From Streptosporangiales bacterium (GTDB lineage: Bacteria > Actinomycetota > Actinomycetes > Streptosporangiales > WHST01), in assembly GCA_009379955.1 (NCBI GenBank), contig WHST01000023.1, positions 1 through 64,000 of the forward strand: a stretch of DNA of 64,000 nucleotides, read 5' to 3'. Under the pieces are notes generated by a model. The model ran no database searches, was not told the DNA's origin, and saw only the letters and a program-made list of their open reading frames with translations. A program made the position numbers and the translations under genes. Positions 9,355 through 17,143 of this stretch are shown one piece after another. How positions within the stretch are numbered: the stretch's first letter is position 1; every line of letters begins with the position of its first letter.

Positions 9355-10908
9355 CTACTCGTCCGCCGCGGCGGAGGCGTGGGCGGCCGTGTAGATGGCA
9401 CGGACCGTGTCGACCGTGTCCGCTTCCGTAGCGGGCTTGTCCTCGCGATAGCGGAGCACCCGTGCGAAGCGCAGTGCCATGCCACCGGGATACCTGGTGC
9501 TGTGCTGCACGCCGTCGAACGCGATCTCGACCACCAGCTCCGGGCGGACGTGGACGACCCAGTCGCCCCGCTCGGTGGCGAGGGCGAGCAGTCGCTCGGT
9601 CTGCCAGGCGAGCATCTCGTCGGTGAGCCCCTTGAACGTCTTGCCGAGCATCACCCAGCCGCCGTCGGGGTCGCGGGCGCCGAGATGAAGGTTGGACAGC
9701 CTGCCCCTGCGGCGGCCGTGTCCCCACTCCACCGCGAGCACCACGAGGTCGAGGGTGTGGCGCGGCTTCACCTTCAGCCACGCCGCGCCGCGCCGGCCGG
9801 CGTCGTACGGCGAGGCGGGCGACTTGACCACGACGCCCTCGTGCCCTGCGGCGATCGCGGACTCGAAGAACGCCGCCGCCTCGTCCGCGGACCCGGTGAC
9901 GGTGCGCGGCACGAGGAAGCGCTCGGGCACACGTTCGCGCAGCGCCGCCCACCTCGTCTCCGCCGGCTCGTCGAGGAGGTCGGTGCCGTCGACGTGGAGG
10001 ACGTCGAAGAAGAACACGGTCACCGGGAGCTCGGCGCGCAACGTGTCGGCGTCGCCCCGTGACCCGGTGCGGCTCGCCGTGACCCCGAACGGCTCCGGCG
10101 TGCGGTCGGGCCGCAGCACGATCGCCTCACCGTCGAGCACGACCTCGGAGACCGGGAACCGCGCCACGGCCTCGACGATCTCGGGCAGCCGCGCAGTGAC
10201 GTCGTCGAGGCTGCGGGTGTAGACGCCGATCCGGTCGCCGGACTTGTGCACCTGCACCCTGATGCCGTCGAGCTTCCACTCGAGCGCGGGCACGGGCACC
10301 CGCACCTTGGCCAGCGCGTCGGTCAGGTCGGTCGCGGGCTGCGCCAGCATCGGCGCGAGCGGCCTGCCGACCTCCAGGCGGAACGCGGCGAGCCCGTCGG
10401 CGCCCTCGGTCAACGCGACCGCGCCGACGACGCGCAGGTCGCCGCGGAGCAGCAGCGCCCGGCGCACCTCGCCGACCGGGATGCCGGCCGCCTTGCCGAT
10501 CGCGTCGGCGGCGATCCCGGCCAGCGCGCCCTGACGTACCTCGCCGGTCAGCAGGCCGCGCAGGTAGTCCTGCTCCTGCGCCGTGGCGCGGGCGAACAGG
10601 TCGCCGAGCAGTGCGGCACGGCGCGCCTTCGACCCCGGCCCGCTCGTGCCGCCGACGGTCTCCAGGAGGGCGTCGACCTCGGCGACGGTGAGGCTCGCCG
10701 TGCCGGCGGGCGCCGGTATCTCGCGCAGGCTCGCCCACCCGACGCCGATCTGCCGCTGCCTGAGCATGCCGGCGAGGTACGCCACGGCCGCCTCCGCCTC
10801 GTCCGCCTCGGCGGTGCCCAGGCACGCGGCGATGAGGTCGATCTTGGCGCGGCGTGACGACGTGGCGGCGACCGCCGCCGACGTCCGCGCGATCTCTGCG
10901 AAGAGCAC
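9355..10908 (-). CDS. ligB: ATP-dependent DNA ligase LigB-type
   Basis: A 517-residue ATP-dependent ligase, read from GTG at 10908 (VLFAEIARTSAAVAATSSR). The N-terminal DNA-binding domain carries the QRQIGVGWASL segment; the catalytic lysine is Lys212 in motif I EWKLDGIR; YTRSLDDVTARLPE, DGEAIVL, VFFFDVLH, GHEGVVVKSP and GAAWLKVKP are motifs Ia-V, and the OB domain ends near DTVDTVRAIY. Length and motifs match the actinobacterial LigB group (for example Rv3062). These enzymes are accessory to the NAD-dependent replicative ligase and probably act in repair. The frame extends upstream to 11007 into tandem repeats, which is unlikely to be coding. Confidence 0.92.
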   Translation of the reverse strand: MLFAEIARTSAAVAATSSRRAKIDLIAACLGTAEADEAEAAVAYLAGMLRQRQIGVGWASLREIPAPAGTASLTVAEVDALLETVGGTSGPGSKARRAALLGDLFARATAQEQDYLRGLLTGEVRQGALAGIAADAIGKAAGIPVGEVRRALLLRGDLRVVGAVALTEGADGLAAFRLEVGRPLAPMLAQPATDLTDALAKVRVPVPALEWKLDGIRVQVHKSGDRIGVYTRSLDDVTARLPEIVEAVARFPVSEVVLDGEAIVLRPDRTPEPFGVTASRTGSRGDADTLRAELPVTVFFFDVLHVDGTDLLDEPAETRWAALRERVPERFLVPRTVTGSADEAAAFFESAIAAGHEGVVVKSPASPYDAGRRGAAWLKVKPRHTLDLVVLAVEWGHGRRRGRLSNLHLGARDPDGGWVMLGKTFKGLTDEMLAWQTERLLALATERGDWVVHVRPELVVEIAFDGVQHSTRYPGGMALRFARVLRYREDKPATEADTVDTVRAIYTAAHASAAADE

Positions 10909-10945
10909 GGGAGCAGCATGCCACCGGTCGCCGACACCCAACCCT

Positions 10946-11031
10946 CGTTGGGGTCCCCGGCGGGGGTGCCCACCACGACCGGGGTCCCCAACGGGTGCGG
11001 GCACCACGACCGGGGACCCCAGCGGGTGTGG
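10946..11031. repeat. tandem 31-base repeats and imperfect hairpin after the Gfo/Idh operon
   Basis: Bases 10971-11000 (CACCACGACCGGGG...) recur at 11002-11031 with 27 of 30 identities, a 31-base period. CGTTGGGGTCCCC at 10946-10958 can also pair with 10981-10993 with one mismatch. The array sits between the end of the leftward dehydrogenase operon and the start of ligB, so it may end transcription; the repeated layout is unusual for a simple terminator. Confidence 0.55.
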
Positions 11032-11053
11032 CCGGCGGCGAGGCGACGCGGTG

Positions 11054-12082
11054 TCAGGTGGTCAGGTCGACGGGAAGGCCGGTCTCGGCCGACGCGTCGG
11101 CGGCCTGGTAGACGCGCATCACCGTGCGGGCCTGCCGTGCCGTGGCGAGCACGGGACGGTCGTACGCCACCGCCTCCAGGAAGTGCACGGTCTCGGCGGC
11201 CATCGGGCCGGCGTACACGTGGCCGACCCGCTCGCCCGGCATCGTCGACAGCGGCAGCGAGATGCCGCCGTCCATCCGGTTGAGCAGGACGTCGCGGTGG
11301 CTGTCGTCGACGAGCAGCGCCGCGTCGGAGCCGACGAGCTCGATGGTCGTCGTCGAGAAGTTGGGGTACCCGGGCGGCAGGATCCAGCCGGCGCCGATGA
11401 CGACCACGACGCCGTCGTCCATCGTGATCGTGATCCAGGTGCAGTCGGCGACGTCGTGGGCGTCGCGCATGACCTGGTAGACCGACTGCGCGTAGACCCG
11501 CACCGGACGCGCCGGCTCGAGGCACCACAGCACGAAGTCGATGTCGTGCGTGGCCTCCATCGCCGCGGGCGACAGCTTGATCCTGCCGCCGATCTTGTTG
11601 CCGAGGCTCCGCGTGACGTGACGGCTGACGAGCGCGCTCACCGGACGACCGATCGTGCCGTCGTCGACGCACTGCTTCACGTACGCCTGTTTCGGGTTGA
11701 ACCGCTGCGAGTACCCGATGGCCAGCTTGAGGCCGGACGCCTCGGCGAGCGCGATGAGCTCGTCGGCCTCGTCGAGGGTGAGCGCCAGCGGCTTCTCCAG
11801 CAGGACGTGCTTGCCGGCGTGCAGGGCGTCGCGCGTCATCGGGAAGTGCGTCGTCTCCGGCGTCGCGGAGATGATGACCGCGTCGACGCCCTCGTCGGCG
11901 AGGATCTCGTGGTAGTCGTCGGTCAGCAGCTTGGCGTCGGTCTGGTCCGCCACCTCGCTGAGCCGGTCGGGGCGGATCTCGGCGAGGTGCACCCGGTCGA
12001 CCAGCGGGCTCGCCGCGCAGACGTTCGCCCTGATGCCGCCACACCAGCCGGGGCCGATGATCCCTACGTCGATCGTTCGCAT
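11054..12082 (-). CDS. Gfo/Idh/MocA-family NAD(P)-dependent oxidoreductase
   Basis: The 342-residue protein has an N-terminal Rossmann fold with GIIGPGWCG at residues 7-15 and the family hallmark EKP at 96-98 (VLLEKPLA), where the Lys acts in catalysis. The C-terminal alpha/beta domain with ATHDIDFVLWCLE is typical of sugar or inositol dehydrogenases. It should oxidise or reduce a polyol, sugar or related hydroxy compound; the substrate cannot be read. It lies 22 bases after the other Gfo/Idh gene and is most likely in the same transcript. The two share family features but are not close copies. Confidence 0.85.
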   Translation of the reverse strand: MRTIDVGIIGPGWCGGIRANVCAASPLVDRVHLAEIRPDRLSEVADQTDAKLLTDDYHEILADEGVDAVIISATPETTHFPMTRDALHAGKHVLLEKPLALTLDEADELIALAEASGLKLAIGYSQRFNPKQAYVKQCVDDGTIGRPVSALVSRHVTRSLGNKIGGRIKLSPAAMEATHDIDFVLWCLEPARPVRVYAQSVYQVMRDAHDVADCTWITITMDDGVVVVIGAGWILPPGYPNFSTTTIELVGSDAALLVDDSHRDVLLNRMDGGISLPLSTMPGERVGHVYAGPMAAETVHFLEAVAYDRPVLATARQARTVMRVYQAADASAETGLPVDLTT

Positions 12083-12104
12083 CCGGTCTCCTGGAAGGTC
12101 GGTG

Positions 12105-13217
12105 TCACAGGTCCACGGAGATCTCTGCGCCCTTCGCGGCCGCCTCGTCCATCGCCAGGCACATCAGCAGCGCGCGGTGTCCGTCGGCGGCCGTGGCGTG
12201 CGGCGTGACCGCGCCGGACGCGACGCGCACGAACCACGCGTTGGTCTCCTCGCGCATCGGGCCCCACAACTGGCCCTGGTACTCGTCTCCCGGCGGGTAG
12301 CTGGTGAGGAAGTCGACGTGGCGTGGCGCCTCCGGCGCGAACCCCTCCGGTTGGTAACCCGCCCCCTGCGGCGCCTCAGATGCGAGAACGAGGTCGCGGT
12401 GCGTGTCCTCGATGTCGAGCACGCCTGTCGTCCCGACGATGCCGATCTCGAGGCCGTACACCGATCCCGGCCAGATCGTCGGCAGCGCCCAACTGATGTT
12501 CATGCTCCACACGGTGCCGTCGGCCATCGTGACGATGGCCAGCGTCGCGTCCTTCGTGCCGAGTGCGCCGAGCACCTTGTCGACGGACCGCGCGTAGACG
12601 TGCGCGGGGGTCTTGTCGCTCATCAGCCACAGGCAGAGGTCGACGGAGTGGGTGCCGGAGACCACGATCGGCGTGAGCGCCTCGCGATCCTCCGCACGAG
12701 GTAGCGTCGCCAGCGGCACCATCCGGTTCATGAAGGCCCGGGTGACGACCGTGGTGACGTCACCCACCGCCCCGGCCTCGAGCCGGGCCTTCGCTGCGAG
12801 GAAGCGGCGCCGGAACCGTTGCGTGTAGCCGACGACGGCGTCCACGCCCGCAGCGTCGATCGCGTCGAGCACCCGGCGCGACGCGTCCTTCCGGGTGGCG
12901 AGCGGCTTCTCGATGAACAGGTCCCTGCCCGCGTTCGCGGCCTCGACGACGGGACGCTCGTGCTCGTTCTCGTCGGTGGCGACGATCACCGCGGCGACCT
13001 CGGGGCGCCGCACCAGCTCCGCCGCGTCGGTCGTGAAGAAGTCCGCGCCGACGTCCGCCGCGAGCCGCCTGCCGACGGCCTCGTCGCGGTCGCAGAGCCC
13101 GAGCCAGCCCACGGCCGGATGCTGTCGCGCCAGGACCGCGCGGATCCTGCCGATCGTCCCGCATCCCACGACGGCGAGGCCGAAGCCGCCGCCCTTCTCC
13201 CGACTCGAGTCCGGCAT
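12105..13217 (-). CDS. Gfo/Idh/MocA-family oxidoreductase
   Basis: A 370-residue dehydrogenase read from ATG at 13217, which has GGAAGGCGG upstream; the frame is open a little further but covers the promoter region. The Rossmann motif is GCGTIG (18-23) and the catalytic EKP is at 103-105 (FIEKPLATRK). Later it has the family helix with GTHSVDLCLWLM. It is first in a two-gene leftward operon with the 342-residue paralogue. The divergent neighbour is a lipoprotein binding protein, and the shared intergenic region contains a good promoter for the other side. A role in the oxidation of an imported polyol or sugar acid is inferred from context. Confidence 0.85.
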   Translation of the reverse strand: MPDSSREKGGGFGLAVVGCGTIGRIRAVLARQHPAVGWLGLCDRDEAVGRRLAADVGADFFTTDAAELVRRPEVAAVIVATDENEHERPVVEAANAGRDLFIEKPLATRKDASRRVLDAIDAAGVDAVVGYTQRFRRRFLAAKARLEAGAVGDVTTVVTRAFMNRMVPLATLPRAEDREALTPIVVSGTHSVDLCLWLMSDKTPAHVYARSVDKVLGALGTKDATLAIVTMADGTVWSMNISWALPTIWPGSVYGLEIGIVGTTGVLDIEDTHRDLVLASEAPQGAGYQPEGFAPEAPRHVDFLTSYPPGDEYQGQLWGPMREETNAWFVRVASGAVTPHATAADGHRALLMCLAMDEAAAKGAEISVDL

Positions 13218-13242
13218 GAGCAGCCGCCTTCCGCCCGCAACG

Positions 13243-13271
13243 TTGACAGTGGGTAAAACGACAGTACATGA
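13243..13271 (+). promoter_or_regulatory. candidate sigma-70 promoter of the orphan binding-protein gene
   Basis: TTGACA at 13243-13248 is followed, after 17 bases, by ACATGA at 13266-13271. Downstream, ATGATACATGATCGATGAT contains repeated CATGAT half-sites that could bind a regulator. The gene starts at 13348. The same -35 and spacing with a GCATGA -10 occurs upstream of the binding-protein operon at 38507, so the two may be co-regulated. Confidence 0.5.
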
Positions 13272-13347
13272 TACATGATCGATGATGCCTCCAGACGCTT
13301 CATCGTCACCGACCGCCACCGGGGGTCACGACAGGAGGCGAAGACCG

Positions 13348-14439
13348 ATGCGCCAGGTCCTCCGAAACAGGGTTCTCGCCAGCACCGTCCTCGCCGGGTT
13401 CGCGGCGACGACCGTCGCCGCGTGCGGCGCCGGGCCGCAGGACACCCCGACCGAGGCGACGGGCAGTTCGTCGATCCGCACCGTGCACCTCGCGACGGTG
13501 CAGAACATGCTGCACGTGCCGGAGTTCGTCGCCGCGCAACGCGGCATCTACGTCAAGCACGGGCTCGACGTGAAGCTCGACATCCTGCAGGGAGGTGCCG
13601 ACGTCGGCAAGGCGCTGGAGTCGGGCACCGCCCAGTTCGGCAGCATCGGCTCGTCGACGGTACCGACCCAGCGCGCGTCCGGGCTGATGGTCAAGGTCGT
13701 CGCGCCGGTCATGAACGACGCGACGACCGACACGTACGCGGGACCGCTCGGCATCGTCGGCCGCAAGGACAGCGGGGTGAAGGCGAACGACGTCGGCTCG
13801 CTGGTCGGCAAGCGCGTCGGCTTCCAGGAGGCCAGTACCAACCACGACTACCTGCTGTTCCTGCTGAAGGAGAAGGGCATCGACCCCAAGCGGCTCGACC
13901 TGGTGCCGCTGACGACGACCGACCATCCCGTCAGCCTGAAGCAGGGAGACATCGACGCCGTGGCCTCCTGGGAACCGTTCGTCTCCCAGGAGATCCGCGA
14001 CCTCGGCGACAACGCGGTCGTGGTCTCCCGGGGCGAGCCCACGCTGGGCTACGTCATCGGCGTCGTGGCCACCGACGAGGAGATCGAGAAGGATCCGGAG
14101 CTGATGACCCGCTTCGCCAGCGCGACCGCCGAGGCCATGCAGTGGACGCGGAAGAACCGGGACGGGGCCGCGAAGATCAGCACCAACTACATCAACGGCC
14201 TCGAGCTCCCCGTCGCGAAGGACGCGATGAAGCACCTGCGGTTCGACCCGCGGCTGAGCAGGTGCACCCAGGACGCGCTGGACAAGACCGGCGTCGACCT
14301 CGTCCGCTCCGGCCAGCTCAAGAAGTCGGCCAAAGGCCCGGCGATGGTGGCGCCGGACCACATGACCGAGGTCGAGAAGAAGCACCCCGAGTGGTTCTCA
14401 GACCTCCCCGAGCTGCCCGAGAAGTGCCGCTTCTCCTGA
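13348..14439 (+). CDS. orphan ABC substrate-binding lipoprotein, NrtA/SsuA/TauA type
   Basis: A 363-residue lipoprotein read from ATG at 13348, which has AGGAGG at 13332-13337. The signal peptide ends in the lipobox TTVAAC with Cys26. The mature part has the periplasmic-binding type 2 fold of nitrate/sulfonate/taurine receptors: an N-terminal strand with VQNMLHVPEFVAAQRGIYVKHG, then FGSIGSSTVPTQ, and SLKQGDIDAVASWEPFVSQE. No permease or ATPase gene is adjacent. It is a clear paralogue of the binding protein at 33101-34168 (shared TDHPVSLKQGD/WEP.VSQEI and C-terminal EKKHPEWFSDLP/EKENPEWFADLP), so it may feed one of the SsuABC-like importers of that operon. Confidence 0.85.
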   Translation: MRQVLRNRVLASTVLAGFAATTVAACGAGPQDTPTEATGSSSIRTVHLATVQNMLHVPEFVAAQRGIYVKHGLDVKLDILQGGADVGKALESGTAQFGSIGSSTVPTQRASGLMVKVVAPVMNDATTDTYAGPLGIVGRKDSGVKANDVGSLVGKRVGFQEASTNHDYLLFLLKEKGIDPKRLDLVPLTTTDHPVSLKQGDIDAVASWEPFVSQEIRDLGDNAVVVSRGEPTLGYVIGVVATDEEIEKDPELMTRFASATAEAMQWTRKNRDGAAKISTNYINGLELPVAKDAMKHLRFDPRLSRCTQDALDKTGVDLVRSGQLKKSAKGPAMVAPDHMTEVEKKHPEWFSDLPELPEKCRFS

Positions 14440-14472
14440 ACCGGCCGCGGGTACGCCATAGCGTCCAGCAGC

Positions 14473-14532
14473 GAACCCGTGAGGGGCACCCTCACCGTGC
14501 CAGAGCACGGTGAGGGTGCCCCTCACGGGTTC
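14473..14532. repeat. perfect 28-bp hairpin; dispersed palindromic repeat, terminator-like
   Basis: Bases 14473-14500 and 14505-14532 are perfectly complementary, with a CAGA loop. The core GTGAGGGGCACCCTCACCG recurs in the hairpin at 28347-28402. It lies 33 bases after the stop of the rightward binding-protein gene and before the end of the leftward LVIVD gene, so it is a good bidirectional terminator, but its length and recurrence point to a mobile or structural repeat as well. Confidence 0.8.
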
Positions 14533-14578
14533 AGCGGCGGTAGCCTCCGCCGGCGAGGACCGCGGCCGCGGGTACGCC

Positions 14579-14628
14579 GTTGCGTCCGAGGTACTGGTGG
14601 CCATGGCCACCAGTACCTCGGACGCAAC
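14579..14628. repeat. 50-base perfect palindrome
   Basis: The stretch is identical to its own reverse complement over all 50 bases, with centre CCATGG and no loop; arms carry GTCCGAGGTACTGGTGG. It lies 15 bases from the stop of the LVIVD gene, in the same convergent gap as the 28-bp hairpin. The 24 bases at 14443-14466 and 14564-14587 are also near-identical (22 of 24), so the gap is built from repeated pieces. Confidence 0.8.
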
Positions 14629-14642
14629 AGTAAGCGTGCCGG

Positions 14643-15977
14643 CTACCGGTCCTGCGTCACCGGGGAACGCATGACGTACAGGCCGCCGGCGAACCTGTCG
14701 ACACTGAAGATCAGGCCGCGGTCGTCGACGTAGACGTCGTTGATCTGCACCGAGCCCGCGGGCGAGCCCTCGGGCGCCGGCGGGATGTTGTATGCCACCT
14801 CGCGCGGGTTCCGGGGATCGCTGATGTCGTACGCGCGCACACCTCCGTTGAAGAAGCTGGTGAAGATGACGTCGTCGGAACGGAACGTCGGCTCGTCGGC
14901 GGCGTGCTCGAACACGTTGTGCGCGCCGAACCGTCCGCCCCGCTGGCACAGCTCCGCGGCGTTCTCCGGCAACGGGATCACCGACACCTGACGGAGGCCG
15001 GAGGCACGGTTGGACCAGATGGTGTTGCGCTTCGGGTAGTCCTCGCACGAGTCCATGTTGCTCTCGTGGGTCGCGACGAGGTAGCGCCCGCCGCGCACCG
15101 GCCACAGCGTGTGCAGGAAGCCGACCTCGGGGGGCGAGTCGTCCATGCTCGCGACCAGACGCGGGCTCTTCTTGTTCGCGATGTCGAGCACCACGCCGCC
15201 GCAGTCCATGTAGCCGAGGTAGGCGCGATTCGGCGTCGCCTGGTCGAAGTCGACGTTGTGCAGCCGGCAGCCCTCGTCGAAGCCCTCGTTGGGCGGCGGC
15301 AAGGGTTCCTGGTCGCCCTCACGGGTGCCCGGGTACCACCATCGGCCCGCCTCCTTCGGCTTCGTCGCGTCGAGCAGGTCGACGATGACGTAGATCTGGT
15401 CGTCGTTGCCGGGCCGCCGGGGGACGAAGTCCGGCATGCCCGAGGAGATGTGCGCGTACCGGCCGTCGGTGATCCAGACGTAGTGCACGCCCCTCGAGTA
15501 GCCCCCCGAGGTGTCGAAGAAGCCGATCTCGCGCGGGGCGGTCGGCTCCGCGATGTCGAACACACGCAGGCCGGCGTTCGGCTGCCCGGCCTCGAGCACC
15601 TGGTTGGCCACGGTGAGCAGGTGGCCGGAGACGTCGAGGGAGTTGCACCTGGTGTTCTCGTCGGGCACATCGGTCTGCGACAGCAGGACCGGGTCGGTCG
15701 CCTTGGTGACGTCGAGGACGCTGAAGCAGGTCGGCCCGCTCTCGTGCGCGACGTAGAGGATCCGCCTGCCGTCGGGCGTCTTCACCTCCCCGAAGCCCTC
15801 GCCGCCGTTACCGTTGCCGCCGAGGTCGTTCTGCGCGATGACGCGCATCGCCTTCTGTTCCGGCATCGCGCCGCGCGCGTCGTCGCCCGCGTCCGCCGAC
15901 GCCGAGCCGGCGAGCCCGAGCGTCATGAGCGTGGCCGCCGCGATCGCCAGCGACCGTCCGCCTGTGGTCCTCATCAC
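14643..15977 (-). CDS. secreted LVIVD-repeat beta-propeller protein
   Basis: The 444-residue precursor begins with a Sec signal peptide (cleavage near ASADA at about 29). The mature part is made of repeats of the form VxDVTKATDPVLLSQTDV, VFDIAEPTAPREIGFF, YDISDPRNPREVAYNI, which are LVIVD-type blades of a beta-propeller. Several Cys and His residues (HESGPTCFSV, CRLHNVDF, HESNMDSCED) could form disulfides or bind metal. No enzyme activity can be assigned. It starts with GTG at 15977 or ATG at 15974, overlapping the stop of the amidohydrolase gene, so the two are coupled. It may be a cell-surface binding partner for a substrate of the catabolic cluster; that is inference. Confidence 0.75.
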   Translation of the reverse strand: MMRTTGGRSLAIAAATLMTLGLAGSASADAGDDARGAMPEQKAMRVIAQNDLGGNGNGGEGFGEVKTPDGRRILYVAHESGPTCFSVLDVTKATDPVLLSQTDVPDENTRCNSLDVSGHLLTVANQVLEAGQPNAGLRVFDIAEPTAPREIGFFDTSGGYSRGVHYVWITDGRYAHISSGMPDFVPRRPGNDDQIYVIVDLLDATKPKEAGRWWYPGTREGDQEPLPPPNEGFDEGCRLHNVDFDQATPNRAYLGYMDCGGVVLDIANKKSPRLVASMDDSPPEVGFLHTLWPVRGGRYLVATHESNMDSCEDYPKRNTIWSNRASGLRQVSVIPLPENAAELCQRGGRFGAHNVFEHAADEPTFRSDDVIFTSFFNGGVRAYDISDPRNPREVAYNIPPAPEGSPAGSVQINDVYVDDRGLIFSVDRFAGGLYVMRSPVTQDR

Positions 15978-16972
15978 GCCTCCTCGATCTTGAGGCCGAA
16001 CAGATCGGCCGCGTTGCCGCCGCGGATGGCGGCGTCGTCTGCTGGGTCGAGCTCGATGCCGGCCAGCTGCTCCGCGTACGGACCGCCGGCCATGTCGAAC
16101 GGGAAGTCGCTGCCGTAGACCACCCGGCTCGCGCCGACGAGCCCGATCAGGTAGCGCAGCGGCTCGGTCGCGTGGGTGATGGTGTCGTACCAGAACCTCG
16201 TCAGGTAGCTGGACGGGTCGTGCGCGCAGTCACGCGCCTCGGGACGCACGTGGTGCCCGTGGTCGAGCCGACCGAACTGGTACGGCAGGTAGCCGCCGCC
16301 GTGCATGAGCACGATGCGCAGGCCGGGCAGCTCGTCGAGCACGCCGCCGAAGATGAGGCGCGCGGCGCAGATCGTCGACTCCAACGGGTTGCCGACGAGG
16401 TTGGTGAGGTAGAAGTCGCCGAGCCCTCGCCGGACGCCGACATTCGACGGATGGACGATGAGCGGCACGTCGAGCTCCGCCGCCGCAGCGAGGAGCGGAC
16501 GGAAGCTCGAGTCGTCGAGCGACAGGTCCCCGACGACGGGACCGATCTGGGCGCCGCACATGCCGAGGTCGGCCACCGCGCGGCGCAGCTCGGCGACCGC
16601 CGCGTCGGGGTCCTGCATCGCGAGGTTCGCGACGGGCCGGATGCGACCGTCCGCCTCGGCGGCGAAGGCGGCCAGCGCGTCGTTGGTCCGGCGCGCGAAG
16701 TCGGCGGCGCCGCTCGCCTCGGTCCAGTACATGAAGAGCGTGGGAGCGATCGAGAGCACGCCGACGTCGACGCCTCGCTCGTCCATCGCCGCGAGCCTGG
16801 TCTCGTGGTCGTGGAACGCGGGCAGGAGCGGGTACCGGTAGCCCTGCCGGTGCACCACCCACTCCTGACCGTCGACGACCTCCGTCCGCATCCCGTCGAA
16901 CCCGTCACCCCGTCGCGCGTCGTCGGCGACCTCCGGAGGGACGTAGTGGTTGTGCACGTCGATGGTCAGCAC
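15974..16972 (-). CDS. ACMSD/amidohydrolase_2-family metal-dependent hydrolase or decarboxylase
   Basis: A 332-residue TIM-barrel protein read from GTG at 16972, with GGAGG six bases upstream. The metal site is complete: DVHNH (His7, His9), LIVHPSN, VLMHGGGYLPYQ, and GSDFPFDM with the barrel-end Asp. This is the amidohydrolase_2 family, which contains aminocarboxymuconate semialdehyde decarboxylase and gamma-resorcylate or 5-carboxyvanillate decarboxylases; non-oxidative decarboxylation of an aromatic or muconate acid, or hydrolysis of a lactone, is expected. It is followed by the LVIVD gene with overlap. The promoter element at 17011-17022 resembles that of the neighbouring FadR-type regulator gene. 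Confidence 0.82.
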   Translation of the reverse strand: MLTIDVHNHYVPPEVADDARRGDGFDGMRTEVVDGQEWVVHRQGYRYPLLPAFHDHETRLAAMDERGVDVGVLSIAPTLFMYWTEASGAADFARRTNDALAAFAAEADGRIRPVANLAMQDPDAAVAELRRAVADLGMCGAQIGPVVGDLSLDDSSFRPLLAAAAELDVPLIVHPSNVGVRRGLGDFYLTNLVGNPLESTICAARLIFGGVLDELPGLRIVLMHGGGYLPYQFGRLDHGHHVRPEARDCAHDPSSYLTRFWYDTITHATEPLRYLIGLVGASRVVYGSDFPFDMAGGPYAEQLAGIELDPADDAAIRGGNAADLFGLKIEEA

Positions 16973-17010
16973 GGGGCGCCTCCAAGGGTCAGCGGGCAGT
17001 GCAGCAGCAG

Positions 17011-17022
17011 AATATATTGCAA
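17011..17022 (-). promoter_or_regulatory. candidate -10/operator element of the amidohydrolase operon
   Basis: Read leftward the sequence is TTGCAATATATT, 39-50 bases before the GTG start. It matches TTGCATTATATC in front of the FCD regulator gene at 10 of 12 positions and at almost the same distance. Next to it is TGCATTGTGC, sharing CATTGTGC with the palindrome ahead of the alcohol dehydrogenase operon. This suggests control by the nearby FadR-type protein. Confidence 0.45.
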
Positions 17023-17083
17023 CCTGCATTGTGCGCACTAAGAAAGAGACGCCGTCTCACAACGTGACGACGGGAACTGGTGC

Positions 17084-17131
17084 GTGAAGGGCGCCGCGAT
17101 GTCACCCTGACCGCGTCAAGGTGCCCATCAC
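17084..17131. terminator. weak hairpin after the FCD regulator gene
   Basis: GTGAAGGGCGCC at 17084-17095 pairs with GGTGCCCATCAC at 17120-17131 with two mismatches. It lies just after the stop of the leftward regulator gene. The outer sequence is a degenerate relative of the GTGAGGGGCACC palindromes elsewhere in the window. Confidence 0.4.
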
Positions 17132-17143
17132 GGGGTCGAGGCG

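Noticed and set aside
9269-9952. Upstream extension of the dynamin-like GTPase frame to 784 residues
   Set aside because: The added part is Arg-rich, antisense or out-of-frame to ligB and has no domain; ATG at 9268 or 9235 fits the family length.
10909-11007. N-terminal extension of LigB into the tandem repeat
   Set aside because: Homology to LigB starts at VLFAEIARTS; the extension encodes repeat-derived low-complexity residues.
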